Source of the DNA: Streptomyces jeddahensis
Lineage (GTDB): Bacteria; Actinomycetota; Actinomycetes; Streptomycetales; Streptomycetaceae
Assembly (NCBI RefSeq): GCF_001642995.1
Contig: NZ_LOHS01000164.1
Location: 29,424-93,423, forward strand
DNA length: 64,000 nucleotides
Reading direction: 5' to 3'
Made by a program: the position numbers and the translations under genes. The stretch's first letter is position 1. Each line of letters starts with the position of its first letter. Shown here piece after piece: positions 40,759-49,072 of the stretch. The notes below the pieces were generated by a model. That model worked only from the letters and a program-made list of their open reading frames with translations, was not told the DNA's origin and ran no database searches.

Positions 40759-41836
40759 GCACGCCGCCCAGAGGCAGGACGCCATCCTCCAGCTCCTGCG
40801 CAGGTACGGCTCTGTCCGCGTGACCGCGCTGGCCGAGCGGTTCGGGGTCGCTCAGCTCACCATCCGCCGGGACATCGCCCTGCTGCACGAGCGCGGCGAT
40901 CTCGTCCGCGTGCACGGGGGCGCGGTCCTGCCCCGGCCCGGCGACGACAAGCCGGCCGGAGCCGCCGAGCCCGCCGCGCCCAGGCTCGGCAAGCAGCGAG
41001 CCATCGGGATGCTGGTCCCGGCGGCGACCCTCTACTTCCACGAGCTGATCCGGGGCGCGCAGACGGCCGCCGCGGCCCACCATGTCAGGCTCGTCGTGGG
41101 GGTCTCCCGGCACGATCAGCAGGAGGATCTGGTCCAGGCCGAGAGGCTGCTGGCCGCCGGGGCCGAAGGGCTGCTGCTGACGCCCAGCGCCGCCGCGCCC
41201 GTACCGGCATGGGCGTCGACGTTGCCCGTGCCCGTGGTGTTCGTGGAACGCCGCCAGCCGGTGGACGTGGATTTAATCGAGTACGTGGCGTCGGATCACG
41301 AGCTGGGCGCGGTCCAGGCCCTCCGGCACCTGGCGGAACTGGGCCACCGCAAGATCGCGGTCATCACGCAGACCACGCCGACCTCGGCTCTCATCCACCG
41401 CGGATTTCAGATGGTCGCGGACGCCATCGGGCTCGACAAGGACGTCCCGCTGGTCGACATGTTCAGCATGGAGGGCCTCGACGACGTGCTGGAGGAGGCA
41501 CTGTCGGCCGGGGTGACCGCCGTCCTCGCCCATTCGGACGACGTTGCGATCACCGTGCAACAGCGGTTGCTCAGCCGCGGCCTGGCCGTACCCGACGACG
41601 TGGCCCTTGTCGCCTACGACGATGTGTTCGCCGCGCTCGCCGACATCCCCATCACCGCCGTGTCCCCACCGCGCCGGGCCATCGCGCGCACCGGGGTGGA
41701 GATGCTGCTACGGCGCATGCGCGCGGGAGAGGGCCTGACCAAGCGCCATGTCCGCCTCATGCCCACCCTGCGCGTCAGGACCTCAACCGTGGGCGAGCGG
41801 GCGCCTCTTCCCGCTCCTGAGCGGGAAGAGGCGTGA
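40757..41836 (+). CDS. Hybrid regulator: DeoR-type HTH with LacI-type ligand domain
   Basis: 359 residues. N-terminus is DeoR-like (RQDAILQLLRRYGSVRVTAL, AERFGVAQLTIRRDIALLHE, VRVHGGAVL); instead of a DeoR sugar-phosphate domain it has a LacI/periplasmic-binding domain (AIGMLVPAATLYFHELIRGA, VVFVERRQPVD, VASDHELGAVQALRHLAELG, DDVALVAYDDVFAALADIPI). Divergent from the NgcE-like gene and probably its regulator. The end of the gene contains a strong hairpin. Confidence 0.9.
   Translation: MHAAQRQDAILQLLRRYGSVRVTALAERFGVAQLTIRRDIALLHERGDLVRVHGGAVLPRPGDDKPAGAAEPAAPRLGKQRAIGMLVPAATLYFHELIRGAQTAAAAHHVRLVVGVSRHDQQEDLVQAERLLAAGAEGLLLTPSAAAPVPAWASTLPVPVVFVERRQPVDVDLIEYVASDHELGAVQALRHLAELGHRKIAVITQTTPTSALIHRGFQMVADAIGLDKDVPLVDMFSMEGLDDVLEEALSAGVTAVLAHSDDVAITVQQRLLSRGLAVPDDVALVAYDDVFAALADIPITAVSPPRRAIARTGVEMLLRRMRAGEGLTKRHVRLMPTLRVRTSTVGERAPLPAPEREEA
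41802..41833. terminator. Strong bidirectional hairpin at the end of the regulator gene
   Basis: Perfect 15-bp stem CGCCTCTTCCCGCTC / GAGCGGGAAGAGGCG with only two bases between the arms. Overlaps the last codons of the regulator and lies between convergent genes. Confidence 0.75.
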
Positions 41837-41890
41837 GGCGTCGCCCGTCAGCCGCGGTGAGGCGTGAGGTGTCGCCCGTCAGCCACGGGT
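41828..41890. repeat. 31-bp tandem duplication over the DUF2264 stop codon
   Basis: Copies at 41828-41858 and 41859-41890 differ at few positions (both contain TCGCCCGTCAGCC). The second holds the stop codon of the DUF2264 gene (41879-41881); the first repeats it downstream. Confidence 0.85.
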
Positions 41891-43618
41891 GACCGAGACC
41901 CGGCAGCGCAGGATGTGCTCGCCCGGTTCCAGCGTCCCGCGGAGCATGGGCAGGACGGTGCGGGGATGCACCAGGTGCGAGCCCGCCATCGGCGTCATGG
42001 CCTCGCCGGCGCGCCTGCGGCCGCCCGCTCCGTGGCACACGATCTCGCTGGAGACCCCGTCGGCCGCGGCGCTCGCGAATCCGTTTTCCTCGACGGTTCC
42101 GGAGGGTGTGCGGCCACGCGCGCGTAGCGGGACGCAGAAACCGCCCTCGGCTGTGTGCAGCGTGCGGGCGGTGGTGATGCGGTGCTCGCGCAGGTGCCCG
42201 CCGCCGTCCGGGGTCAGGCGGGTCTCCACGGCCACGTCCGGCCAGGGCCTCCAGCGCACGACGAGCGTCTCGCCCTCGACGACGGCCTCCCCGTCGGTCC
42301 GGGTCCGCCAGTGCGTGCCGTCGTCGGACAGGGCCAGCGTGCTGTCGAAGGCCCCCTGGTGCAGGCTCGCCGTGTCGAGGGGGACGCTGAAGGCGGCCAG
42401 TGAGGAATAGGCGAACTTGGCGTACTTGGCCGCCGCGCCACGGGGGTTCCAAGCGGGCGGACACTGCCCGGCCAGCGCGACGACGTCGCCGTGCGCGTCC
42501 CGGGTGAGGACCATCGCCGCGGCCGGCTGGACACTGACGGTCTCGGTCGGCGCCGGGCCGGCGGGCTCACCGGTCCAGAAGGGATGGCCGGCGGGCGCGC
42601 CGAGGGCGGCGAACACCTTGGTGCCCCAGTACGGCGAGCCGCCGCCGATGTACTCCTCGACCACTGACGCGTTCGGATAGCCGTAACCCTGGGTCAGCGA
42701 GCCGTCCTCGGCGGCCAGCGGCTGCCGCCACCACCAGGCCAGGTTCCGTTCCGCCAGCCCCCGCGCCACCGGCCAGTCCACAGCAGGCAGATCCGCCGCG
42801 GCGAGCGCGGACCAGAACGAGCCCTGGGCGAAGCGGTAGGCGAGGCTGCGGCCGAAGGGCACCGCCGCGCCGTCCGCGGCGAACCAGTGCCGGAACTGCG
42901 CCGCGAACTCCCTCGCGCGGCGGCGGTACAGCGTGGCCCTGTCGTCGTCCACGGCCTTCAGCGATGCGAGCAGCAGGCTGTAGAAGTGGAAGCCGAACGG
43001 TACGTAGTAGTCGCGTGCCCCGTGGTCGCCGTCGGCGTACCAGCCGTCGGAGAGGGCGAAGTCCTCGATCATGTCCAGGTGCGCGTCGGCGACCGCCTCG
43101 TCGACGGGAACGCCCACGGTCCGCAGCCCGGCCGCGGCCAGCACGGGGAAGAAGCGCCAGTTGTTCTCGTGCGGGCGCCTCAGCGCGGCCGCCGACAGCC
43201 AGTCGGCCAGGCGCTCTTGCTGCCCGGCACTCAGCGGATCCCACAGGTACTGCGGGGCCGCCGCCAGGGCGTAGCCGACCGCGGCGGATTCGACCAGGCG
43301 CTGCTCCAGGTCCATCGGCGGGCCGATGTACCAGGCGTGGTCGGGATCGACCGCGGCGGCCAGAGCCGTACGCGCCTGGTCCCACTGGGTTTCCGCGCCG
43401 GTCAGCCCACCGGCGGCGTGGGCGGCCAGCCCCCACAGCGGGCGGGCGACCAGCTCGAACCAGGTGGCGCCCGGGTCGTTGGTGCTGCCGTGCACCGGCT
43501 GGCGCCCGGGGCCGAGCGCGGCCAGCCGGGTGGCCGGGGCGGCGATCGCGACCAGGGCGTCGGCCCAGGCCTCCCGGCCGGTCGGAGCGGGACCGTGCAG
43601 TTGGAGCAGAGTCGGCAT
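41879..43618 (-). CDS. DUF2264 domain-containing protein (putative glycoside-degrading enzyme)
   Basis: 579 residues, no signal peptide. N-terminal (alpha/alpha) toroid-like half with ARPLWGLAAHAAGGLTG, PHENNWRFFPVLAAAGLRTV and HGARDYYVPFGFHFYSLLLA; EYIGGGSPYWGTKVFAALGA and a C-terminal beta-sandwich. DUF2264 proteins are repeatedly found in polysaccharide lyase loci and resemble unsaturated glucuronyl hydrolase-type folds; activity is inferred. ATG 43618 chosen. Lies downstream of the PL8 lyase on the same strand. A decayed relative is present at 7.8-8.6 kb. Confidence 0.85.
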   Translation of the reverse strand: MPTLLQLHGPAPTGREAWADALVAIAAPATRLAALGPGRQPVHGSTNDPGATWFELVARPLWGLAAHAAGGLTGAETQWDQARTALAAAVDPDHAWYIGPPMDLEQRLVESAAVGYALAAAPQYLWDPLSAGQQERLADWLSAAALRRPHENNWRFFPVLAAAGLRTVGVPVDEAVADAHLDMIEDFALSDGWYADGDHGARDYYVPFGFHFYSLLLASLKAVDDDRATLYRRRAREFAAQFRHWFAADGAAVPFGRSLAYRFAQGSFWSALAAADLPAVDWPVARGLAERNLAWWWRQPLAAEDGSLTQGYGYPNASVVEEYIGGGSPYWGTKVFAALGAPAGHPFWTGEPAGPAPTETVSVQPAAAMVLTRDAHGDVVALAGQCPPAWNPRGAAAKYAKFAYSSLAAFSVPLDTASLHQGAFDSTLALSDDGTHWRTRTDGEAVVEGETLVVRWRPWPDVAVETRLTPDGGGHLREHRITTARTLHTAEGGFCVPLRARGRTPSGTVEENGFASAAADGVSSEIVCHGAGGRRRAGEAMTPMAGSHLVHPRTVLPMLRGTLEPGEHILRCRVSVTRG

Positions 43619-43642
43619 GATTCGTTGGCCTGTCAATCGGTG

Positions 43643-43711
43643 ATTCAGTCGGTGATGAGTGGAGGAACGCGCGATTCAGTCGTCATTCAGTCGGTGATGA
43701 GATGGAGGAAC
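43643..43711. repeat. Imperfect duplication of the PL8 gene 3' end
   Basis: ATTCAGTCGGTGATGAG followed by (A)TGGAGGAAC occurs at 43643-43668 and 43685-43711. The second includes the lyase stop codon (43687-43689); the first is a copy downstream of it, period 42 bp. Confidence 0.85.
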
Positions 43712-46590
43712 GGCTGGTTCGCGGCGTTCTCGCGGCTGTTGAGCAGGACCACGAGCCCGGCGGCCTGCTGAGCGAGGGCGATGGTGGCGGTGCCATCGCC
43801 GGAGTACTGGCTCCGCACATGCGCGGTGACGTCGAGCGGCACCCAGTCGTTGACGGAGCCGATCGGGCGGGAGGACAGGACTGTGCCGAGGGTGGGCTGC
43901 CTGTCCCAGGTCAGACCGGTTTCGGTCCAGCTGTCGCTACTGACGGAGTACGCGCTGACCGTCGACTGGTTGCCGCCGTTGTCGGCGGTCCTGCCGTACA
44001 CCCAGAGCACCGCGCGGCGGGGCGCCGCGGGCAGGCCGGACACGTCGAACTTCAGGAACGAGCGCCGGGCGTATCCGGCCGTGGTGTTCTTGACGACCAG
44101 CGTGGTGTCCGTCCCGTAGTTGGCCGCCGCGTAGGAGCCGTCGCGGACGTAGGCGTCGGCTGTCGGTGCGAGAGACCGCGGGCGCCCGGCCGTGACCGCC
44201 GAGCCCGTGCCGAAGGTGATGGTCCGGGACGCGCCCTGGCTGCCGCCCACCTCGACCACGAGGGTGATGGGGTCCAGCCCCGTCACTCCGATCTCGGCGT
44301 CGCCGCTCGCCGTGGCGTAACCGGAGCGGTCGATCGTCACGGTGACCGTGGTGGCGGCGCGGGTGGGGTCGGAGACGCTGACGCTGAGCGTGCCGCCGCT
44401 CTCGCGCATCAGCACCGAGCACGGCTTGGAGACCGTGATCGGACCTGCCGCGCCCGCGGTGAAGAAGTTGGCGGCGGTCACCCCGGTGGCGCTGTCGGTG
44501 ACGGCCTGCACGTTCGCGGTGTTGGCCAGGACGCTGACCGTCGGGCTCACGGCGCGCGCGGCGGTCGTCGCGGAGGTGGCGCCGGGCAGGAGGATATAGG
44601 CGTAGGAGCCGCTGCCCGGGTCGGTCCCGTGGTCGAACCAGAGAGTGACGTAGGGACGGGTCAGCGAGGTGGTGGAGGCGTCGGTGTTGATGTCGTGCCA
44701 CGACCCGGTGCGGGATTCCCGCAGAGCCTTGAACGTGGCGCCGCCGGGGAACACGTAGCCGCCGAAGCCCTTGAGCGCGGCCCACGAGGCGCCGGTGAAC
44801 GTGGCCGACCAGCCCAGTGTGGTCGGCTGGGCGGTCCCGTCGACGGTGAGGGCCGTCGAGCTGGTGGCGCCGAGGTTGCGGTTGTCGATCGTGGTCTCCA
44901 CCGCGTACCCGTCGCTCGACGTGATCCCGGCGCCCAGGCAGACCACCTGATCGTCCAGGCAGAACCAGGACTTCTTGGCCGCCAGCGTCGAGGTGAGTCC
45001 CCTGGTGTCCTGGCCGACGGCGGAGTACGTACCGTCGGTGGCGCCGCCCACCCACACGGCGCCGGTGGGCACCGGTCTGCCGAAGGAACCGCCCTCCGCG
45101 TCGGCCAGCGGCTTGCGTGACACGGTCGTCCCGGGAAGCCGGTACGGGTCGACCGTCGGCCAAAAGGCGTCGGAGTACTGCCCGTTGCCGAACGTGTCGC
45201 CCCACCAGTACGTCATCCCGGAATTGGTGTGCCAGCCGCGCAGGTTCTCGCCGTTGCCCGTCTCGTAGAACGTGGTCCTGGCCGAGCACATCGCCACCGC
45301 GAACGCCCATCCCGGCCTGCGGTGCGTGGCCCGGTCCATGCTGCCGAAGACCTGGCTGGCGACGGGCTCGGCAGCGGGAGCGATCGAGGTGTCGTCGAGC
45401 ACCGCCTGCCCCCGGGCCAGCGCCGGGACCTGCAACGACCTGTCAGAGAGGAAGGGGCTCCAGTAGTCGCGCTGGAGCCAGCCCTTGGCCATCGCCTTCC
45501 ACCGCGCCGCCTCGTCGGCCGACGCCGCCTCGGCCAGCAACAGCAGACCGCTGATCATGGCGTGCCCGCGGGTGTGGTCATCCTGCTGGATGCCGAGCGG
45601 GTTGCCGGAGCTCTTGATCCCGCGGCTGATGGCACGGCCTGACTGGCCGTCCATCATGAGTCCGTTGAACAGGAAGGGTGCGGTCGCGGCGATGGCCGCG
45701 TCGAAGAGAACCTGCCGGCCCGTGTCGGTGACCGCCCAGGTGGAGCCGGTGAGCAACACCAGCAGCCCGGCCATGCCGTTGATCAGGATCTGGCCGTACG
45801 TGCCGACGTACGGGACGATGTGGTGCTGGAGGAACGAGCCGTCGGCATAGAAACCGTCGTCGTCGCGCACCAGAGGGAACACCGGCGACAACGCGTCCCG
45901 CCCGGTCGTGATCTTCGCCGGGCTCTTGCCGAGGATGCCGCGCAGGATGAGCACCTGGCACAGGTCGACCCGGTTGCCGCCGGTGCTGGAGCCGCTGTAG
46001 GAGGCCACCGCCGAGTCGGGTACGAAGTGATCGACAGCCGCCAGAAGGCCGCTGATCTGACTGCTCGACAGCGACGCATACACCAGTGCCATGGTGTCCA
46101 ACAGCGGCTTCGGCGCGCCGATCTGCCAGTCCCACCAGTTGTCATACGTCGTCGTCGTGGGTGTGTAGGCGTTGGCCTTCGTCCAGTCCAGACCGCTGAT
46201 GATGTCGGCGAGCAGGCCGGCGTCACCGGTCAGGCCGGTGCCGGGCAGCGCCCAGGCCTGCGCCATCGTCCTCAGCCTGGTGAAGCACGAGGTCACGTTG
46301 GAGCTGTCGTACGCGCTGCCGATCGGCAGGTCCGGCCACAGCGACGAGGAGGCCGGGGCCATGGATGACTGCAGGGTCGAGGCCGTCGCGCCGATCTGGG
46401 CGAGCTGCCCGGCGAACGGCTCAGCCGAGGTGTCGTAGCCCGAACCGATGATGGTCTTGCTGACCCAGCGCTCGCGCAGCACGTCGTACTCGTCGGCGGC
46501 GAAGGCCGGACGGGAGACGGAAGCGAGGCCGAGGCCGACGCCGGTGAGCGCGGCGACGCGGAGCAGCCGCCGACGGCTGATCTGGGACAT
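43687..46590 (-). CDS. Secreted polysaccharide lyase family 8 (hyaluronate/chondroitin/xanthan lyase type)
   Basis: 967 residues. Tat signal ISRRRLLRVAALTGVGLGLA ending RPAFAA. PL8 catalytic toroid: NWWDWQIGAPKPLLDTMALV, TGGNRVDLCQVLILRGILGK, DDGFYADGSFLQHHIVPYVG (catalytic His/Tyr region), LMMDGQSGRAISRG; central beta-sandwich domains; then a C-terminal CBM96/DNRLRE-type domain (TADAYVRDGSYAAANYGTDT, RRSFLKFDVSGLPAAPRRAV). Secreted folded, it cleaves uronate-containing polymers by beta-elimination; exact polymer unknown. ATG 46590 has GGAG upstream. Drives the surrounding uptake and catabolic genes' purpose. Confidence 0.92.
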   Translation of the reverse strand: MSQISRRRLLRVAALTGVGLGLASVSRPAFAADEYDVLRERWVSKTIIGSGYDTSAEPFAGQLAQIGATASTLQSSMAPASSSLWPDLPIGSAYDSSNVTSCFTRLRTMAQAWALPGTGLTGDAGLLADIISGLDWTKANAYTPTTTTYDNWWDWQIGAPKPLLDTMALVYASLSSSQISGLLAAVDHFVPDSAVASYSGSSTGGNRVDLCQVLILRGILGKSPAKITTGRDALSPVFPLVRDDDGFYADGSFLQHHIVPYVGTYGQILINGMAGLLVLLTGSTWAVTDTGRQVLFDAAIAATAPFLFNGLMMDGQSGRAISRGIKSSGNPLGIQQDDHTRGHAMISGLLLLAEAASADEAARWKAMAKGWLQRDYWSPFLSDRSLQVPALARGQAVLDDTSIAPAAEPVASQVFGSMDRATHRRPGWAFAVAMCSARTTFYETGNGENLRGWHTNSGMTYWWGDTFGNGQYSDAFWPTVDPYRLPGTTVSRKPLADAEGGSFGRPVPTGAVWVGGATDGTYSAVGQDTRGLTSTLAAKKSWFCLDDQVVCLGAGITSSDGYAVETTIDNRNLGATSSTALTVDGTAQPTTLGWSATFTGASWAALKGFGGYVFPGGATFKALRESRTGSWHDINTDASTTSLTRPYVTLWFDHGTDPGSGSYAYILLPGATSATTAARAVSPTVSVLANTANVQAVTDSATGVTAANFFTAGAAGPITVSKPCSVLMRESGGTLSVSVSDPTRAATTVTVTIDRSGYATASGDAEIGVTGLDPITLVVEVGGSQGASRTITFGTGSAVTAGRPRSLAPTADAYVRDGSYAAANYGTDTTLVVKNTTAGYARRSFLKFDVSGLPAAPRRAVLWVYGRTADNGGNQSTVSAYSVSSDSWTETGLTWDRQPTLGTVLSSRPIGSVNDWVPLDVTAHVRSQYSGDGTATIALAQQAAGLVVLLNSRENAANQPFLHLITD

Positions 46591-47061
46591 TACGGCTCCA
46601 AAGTAGGTGCAACAGTAGGTGCAACTGCCGAGGGGTGAAGCCGTCCCAGGCCCAGCACGGTGGCATGGCTCAGTGCTGTTCGGCAAGGGCGACCGAACAA
46701 CTTACGTGTTCGGGTGTTCGTTTGTGTGCGATCGACTGTTCCAGTCTTGACCGCTCCCGCACGCCGGCCAGACCATCTGATCCCTGGCCGTCCCGCCGGA
46801 CCACCTCGTTCAAGCCGTTTCCGTACCTTTCGGGGGCGAGCGCCGACGCGCTGTGGGCAGGTGCTCGTTCCGCAGAGCACCGGCACAGCCTGGCGTGCCT
46901 CGTTGCCCGCACCGGGTCCCATGCAGGACGATCTGGTCCCGTCCGAACATGATTCCTCGTCGGCATCGGGCCCGCCCGGCTGCATCTCGTCCCCACGTCC
47001 CGTTGGTTTGCCGCCCTGCGTCGCGAGTCGGCGGCCCCCGTCCTGTGCAGTGGAGGCCCGT
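46591..47061. other. 471-bp intergenic region upstream of the PL8 lyase
   Basis: Contains the tandem AGTAGGTGCAAC repeat (46611-46634), the inverted repeat described separately, and a CCGAACAT at 46943-46950. No gene seen; the remaining frames are Arg/Pro-rich noise. Holds promoters for the lyase (leftward) and the LOG-like gene (rightward). Confidence 0.5.
46693..46713. promoter_or_regulatory. CCGAACA..TGTTCGG operator candidate of the lyase gene
   Basis: Inverted repeat CCGAACA / TGTTCGG with a 7-bp spacer, about 100 bp upstream of the PL8 start. Same half-site as the GAACAT repeats near the DeoR-LacI regulator, so probably bound by it. Confidence 0.55.
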
Positions 47062-47583
47062 GTGGTCGATACCGGAGGCCATTCCCGCCCGTACATCGCC
47101 GTGGTGGGGCCAAGCGAAGCCTCCGCCCGCGAGAGAACACTGGCCGAAGAAGTCGGCTCCCTGCTGGCACGGCAAGGAGCCGTCGTGCTGTGCGGGGGGC
47201 TGGGTGGTGTGATGGAGGCGTGTGCCCGCGGCGCCAGCATGGCGGGTGGAGTCGTGTTGGGCGTGCTGCCTGGTCTTGACCGCACCGGAGCAAACCCCTA
47301 TCTCACCGTCGCCCTGGCCACCGGGCTGGGCGAGTTGCGCAGCGGTGTGCTGGTCAATGCCGCCGACGCTCTGGTCGCGGTGGGAGGCAGCTGGGGAACC
47401 TTCAGCGAAGTTACCCTGGCGCTGCACGCGCACAAGCCAGTCGTCGCACTGCACAGTTGGAGTCTTCCACCTCAGGCGGTCGCGTCTCCCGGCGCTCACC
47501 TGCTGACCGAGGTCACGACCGCTGCCGACGCGGTCCGCACCGTCCTGACACACCACCGGCAGTACCCGGCCGAGAACACCTGA
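47062..47583 (+). CDS. LOG/TIGR00725-family protein (lysine-decarboxylase-like Rossmann fold)
   Basis: 173 residues. PYIAVVGPSEASARERTLAE, VVLCGGLGGVMEACARGASM, LPGLDRTGANPYLTVALATG and VAVGGSWGTFSEVTLAL (the GGxGT nucleotide-binding loop). TIGR00725 proteins resemble cytokinin-activating LOG enzymes, nucleoside-monophosphate phosphoribohydrolases, and DprA; true substrate unknown. GTG 47062 has GGAGG 5 bases upstream; another GTG is at 47050. Stands alone. Confidence 0.82.
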   Translation: MVDTGGHSRPYIAVVGPSEASARERTLAEEVGSLLARQGAVVLCGGLGGVMEACARGASMAGGVVLGVLPGLDRTGANPYLTVALATGLGELRSGVLVNAADALVAVGGSWGTFSEVTLALHAHKPVVALHSWSLPPQAVASPGAHLLTEVTTAADAVRTVLTHHRQYPAENT

Positions 47584-47724
47584 GCACAAGCCTGAGCCTC
47601 ACACTCGCCGGTAGGGATGGCGGGCAGCGAGTCCCGGAGCCGGCAATGTCCGGGCGCCGCCTGGCCGACGCCCGAAACAGCTCAACTGGGATCCACGCCG
47701 GCAGGACCGCAGCTGAAGACAGCC

Positions 47725-48240
47725 CTAGTACAGGACCTGGCCCATCGGAGAGCTGTCGCCGACGATGTAGGCGCGGATCGACGCCAGGTACGCGTCTCGG
47801 CCGACCCGGCCGTCGCCGTCGGTGTCGAGCGCGTCGAACGCGGCGGCAGCGTTTTCCGACGGGTTGTTGAGTGCGGTGCGCAGCGTCGTGAACTCGGTCT
47901 TGTCCAGGGCGCCGTCCCCGTCGGCGTCGGCGAGGTCGAACAGCGCGCCGAGCGCGAACCGGCAGACGTTGTCGAACTTGTCGGCGCCCACCCATGCGTC
48001 GTACTCGTCGAAGGTCAGCTTCCCGTCGCCGTCCGCGTCCATCACGGTCCAGGCCTTGAGGCCTTCCGTTCGGGCTGCGATGACGAGCGGATCGTCTTCC
48101 GCGCGCCCCGTGGCCTGGACGGCCCGGTCGACCCGGGAGAGGTAATCGTGCCGCGAGATGACTCCGTCCCCGTCCGCGTCCATCATGGCGAAGACGCGCC
48201 CTCGCGCGGTGGTGGCGGCTGAGGCGGTCGTACGGCCCAT
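47725..48240 (-). CDS. EF-hand calcium-binding protein (calerythrin/CabD-like)
   Basis: 171 residues with four EF-hand loops starting near residues 21 (DADGDGVISRHDY), 68 (DADGDGKLTFDEY), 105 (DADGDGALDKTEF) and 139 (DTDGDGRVGRDAY). All have Asp/Asn at the key positions and most end with Glu; the first and fourth end in Asp. Cytoplasmic; likely a Ca2+ buffer or sensor, as calerythrin and the S. coelicolor Cab proteins. ATG 48240 used. The region just upstream contains short TCGGTTCCTGCT repeats. Confidence 0.92.
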   Translation of the reverse strand: MGRTTASAATTARGRVFAMMDADGDGVISRHDYLSRVDRAVQATGRAEDDPLVIAARTEGLKAWTVMDADGDGKLTFDEYDAWVGADKFDNVCRFALGALFDLADADGDGALDKTEFTTLRTALNNPSENAAAAFDALDTDGDGRVGRDAYLASIRAYIVGDSSPMGQVLY

Positions 48241-48485
48241 TCGGGTTTCCTCCTGCTCGGTTCCTGCTGGGTTTCTGCTCGGTTCCTGCTCGTGCTCGAC
48301 GAGGACTCGTCCGGCGCTTCCTACCCTGCGCGTTCCGGATTCCAAGCGGCCCGCCGGGAGGAGAGGCGCGCGCGACCGCGCGCCGGGCGGGGCTTGCGCG
48401 GGCGGTGTGCTTCCAGGCGCCTGAGCAGCAGATGTGTCTCTGGGTAGGCAAGGGCCAGGAGCGGTCCAGGCTTACTGGAGGGCAT

Positions 48486-49022
48486 GTGTTTGATAGGCGT
48501 GGCACGACGGTGACGCTGGGGTCCCTGGTGCTCGTGGTCGCGTCGTTGGTGTGGGCGCCGGCCGGCCAGGCCGGGACGAGCGGGAACGAGTCCGTCACCT
48601 GCACGGGCGACTCCAGAAGCCGCTACGACCCACCGCTCACCCTCGAGCCCCGAAAGACCCACAACCACGCGGACGTCTGGTACACCTGCACCACCGCTCC
48701 CGGCCGAACCGTCCCAGCCACCGGCTCCTTCGACGCCGTCGCGCCGACGGCGTCCTGCGTCTCGTTGTCCGGGGCGAGAGGCACGGAGACGGTCCATTAC
48801 GCCGACGGCGGCCGGTCGCTGATCGCCATCGACGGCGCAACCACCGCGCGGGTCGCGGGCATTCTGGTCGTCCTGCAATCGGGCCGGGTCACCGAAGGAC
48901 GCGGCGAAGGCCACGTCGTACGCCGCACCGTGACGGCGCTCCCCGGACAACTGCCCACGGACTGCCTCACCTCCGGCCTCCAGGGCACCGAAAGCGCGGT
49001 TCAGCTGGAAATCCTGCCGTAG
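48486..49022 (+). CDS. Secreted hypothetical protein
   Basis: 178 residues. Signal peptide (TVTLGSLVLVVASLVWAPAG then QAG), followed by a small domain with four Cys (VTCTGDS, WYTCTTAPG, TASCVSLSG, TDCLTSGLQG) suited to two disulphides and a beta-rich pattern (TASCVSLSGARGTETVHYAD). GTG 48486 lies right behind GGAGGG. No family recognised beyond a type common in Streptomyces secretomes. Divergent from the EF-hand gene. Confidence 0.7.
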   Translation: MFDRRGTTVTLGSLVLVVASLVWAPAGQAGTSGNESVTCTGDSRSRYDPPLTLEPRKTHNHADVWYTCTTAPGRTVPATGSFDAVAPTASCVSLSGARGTETVHYADGGRSLIAIDGATTARVAGILVVLQSGRVTEGRGEGHVVRRTVTALPGQLPTDCLTSGLQGTESAVQLEILP

Positions 49023-49072
49023 TGGCGAGTCGGCGGTGCCGGGGAGCGTCTGAACTCCGCGGCATCCGGCAC

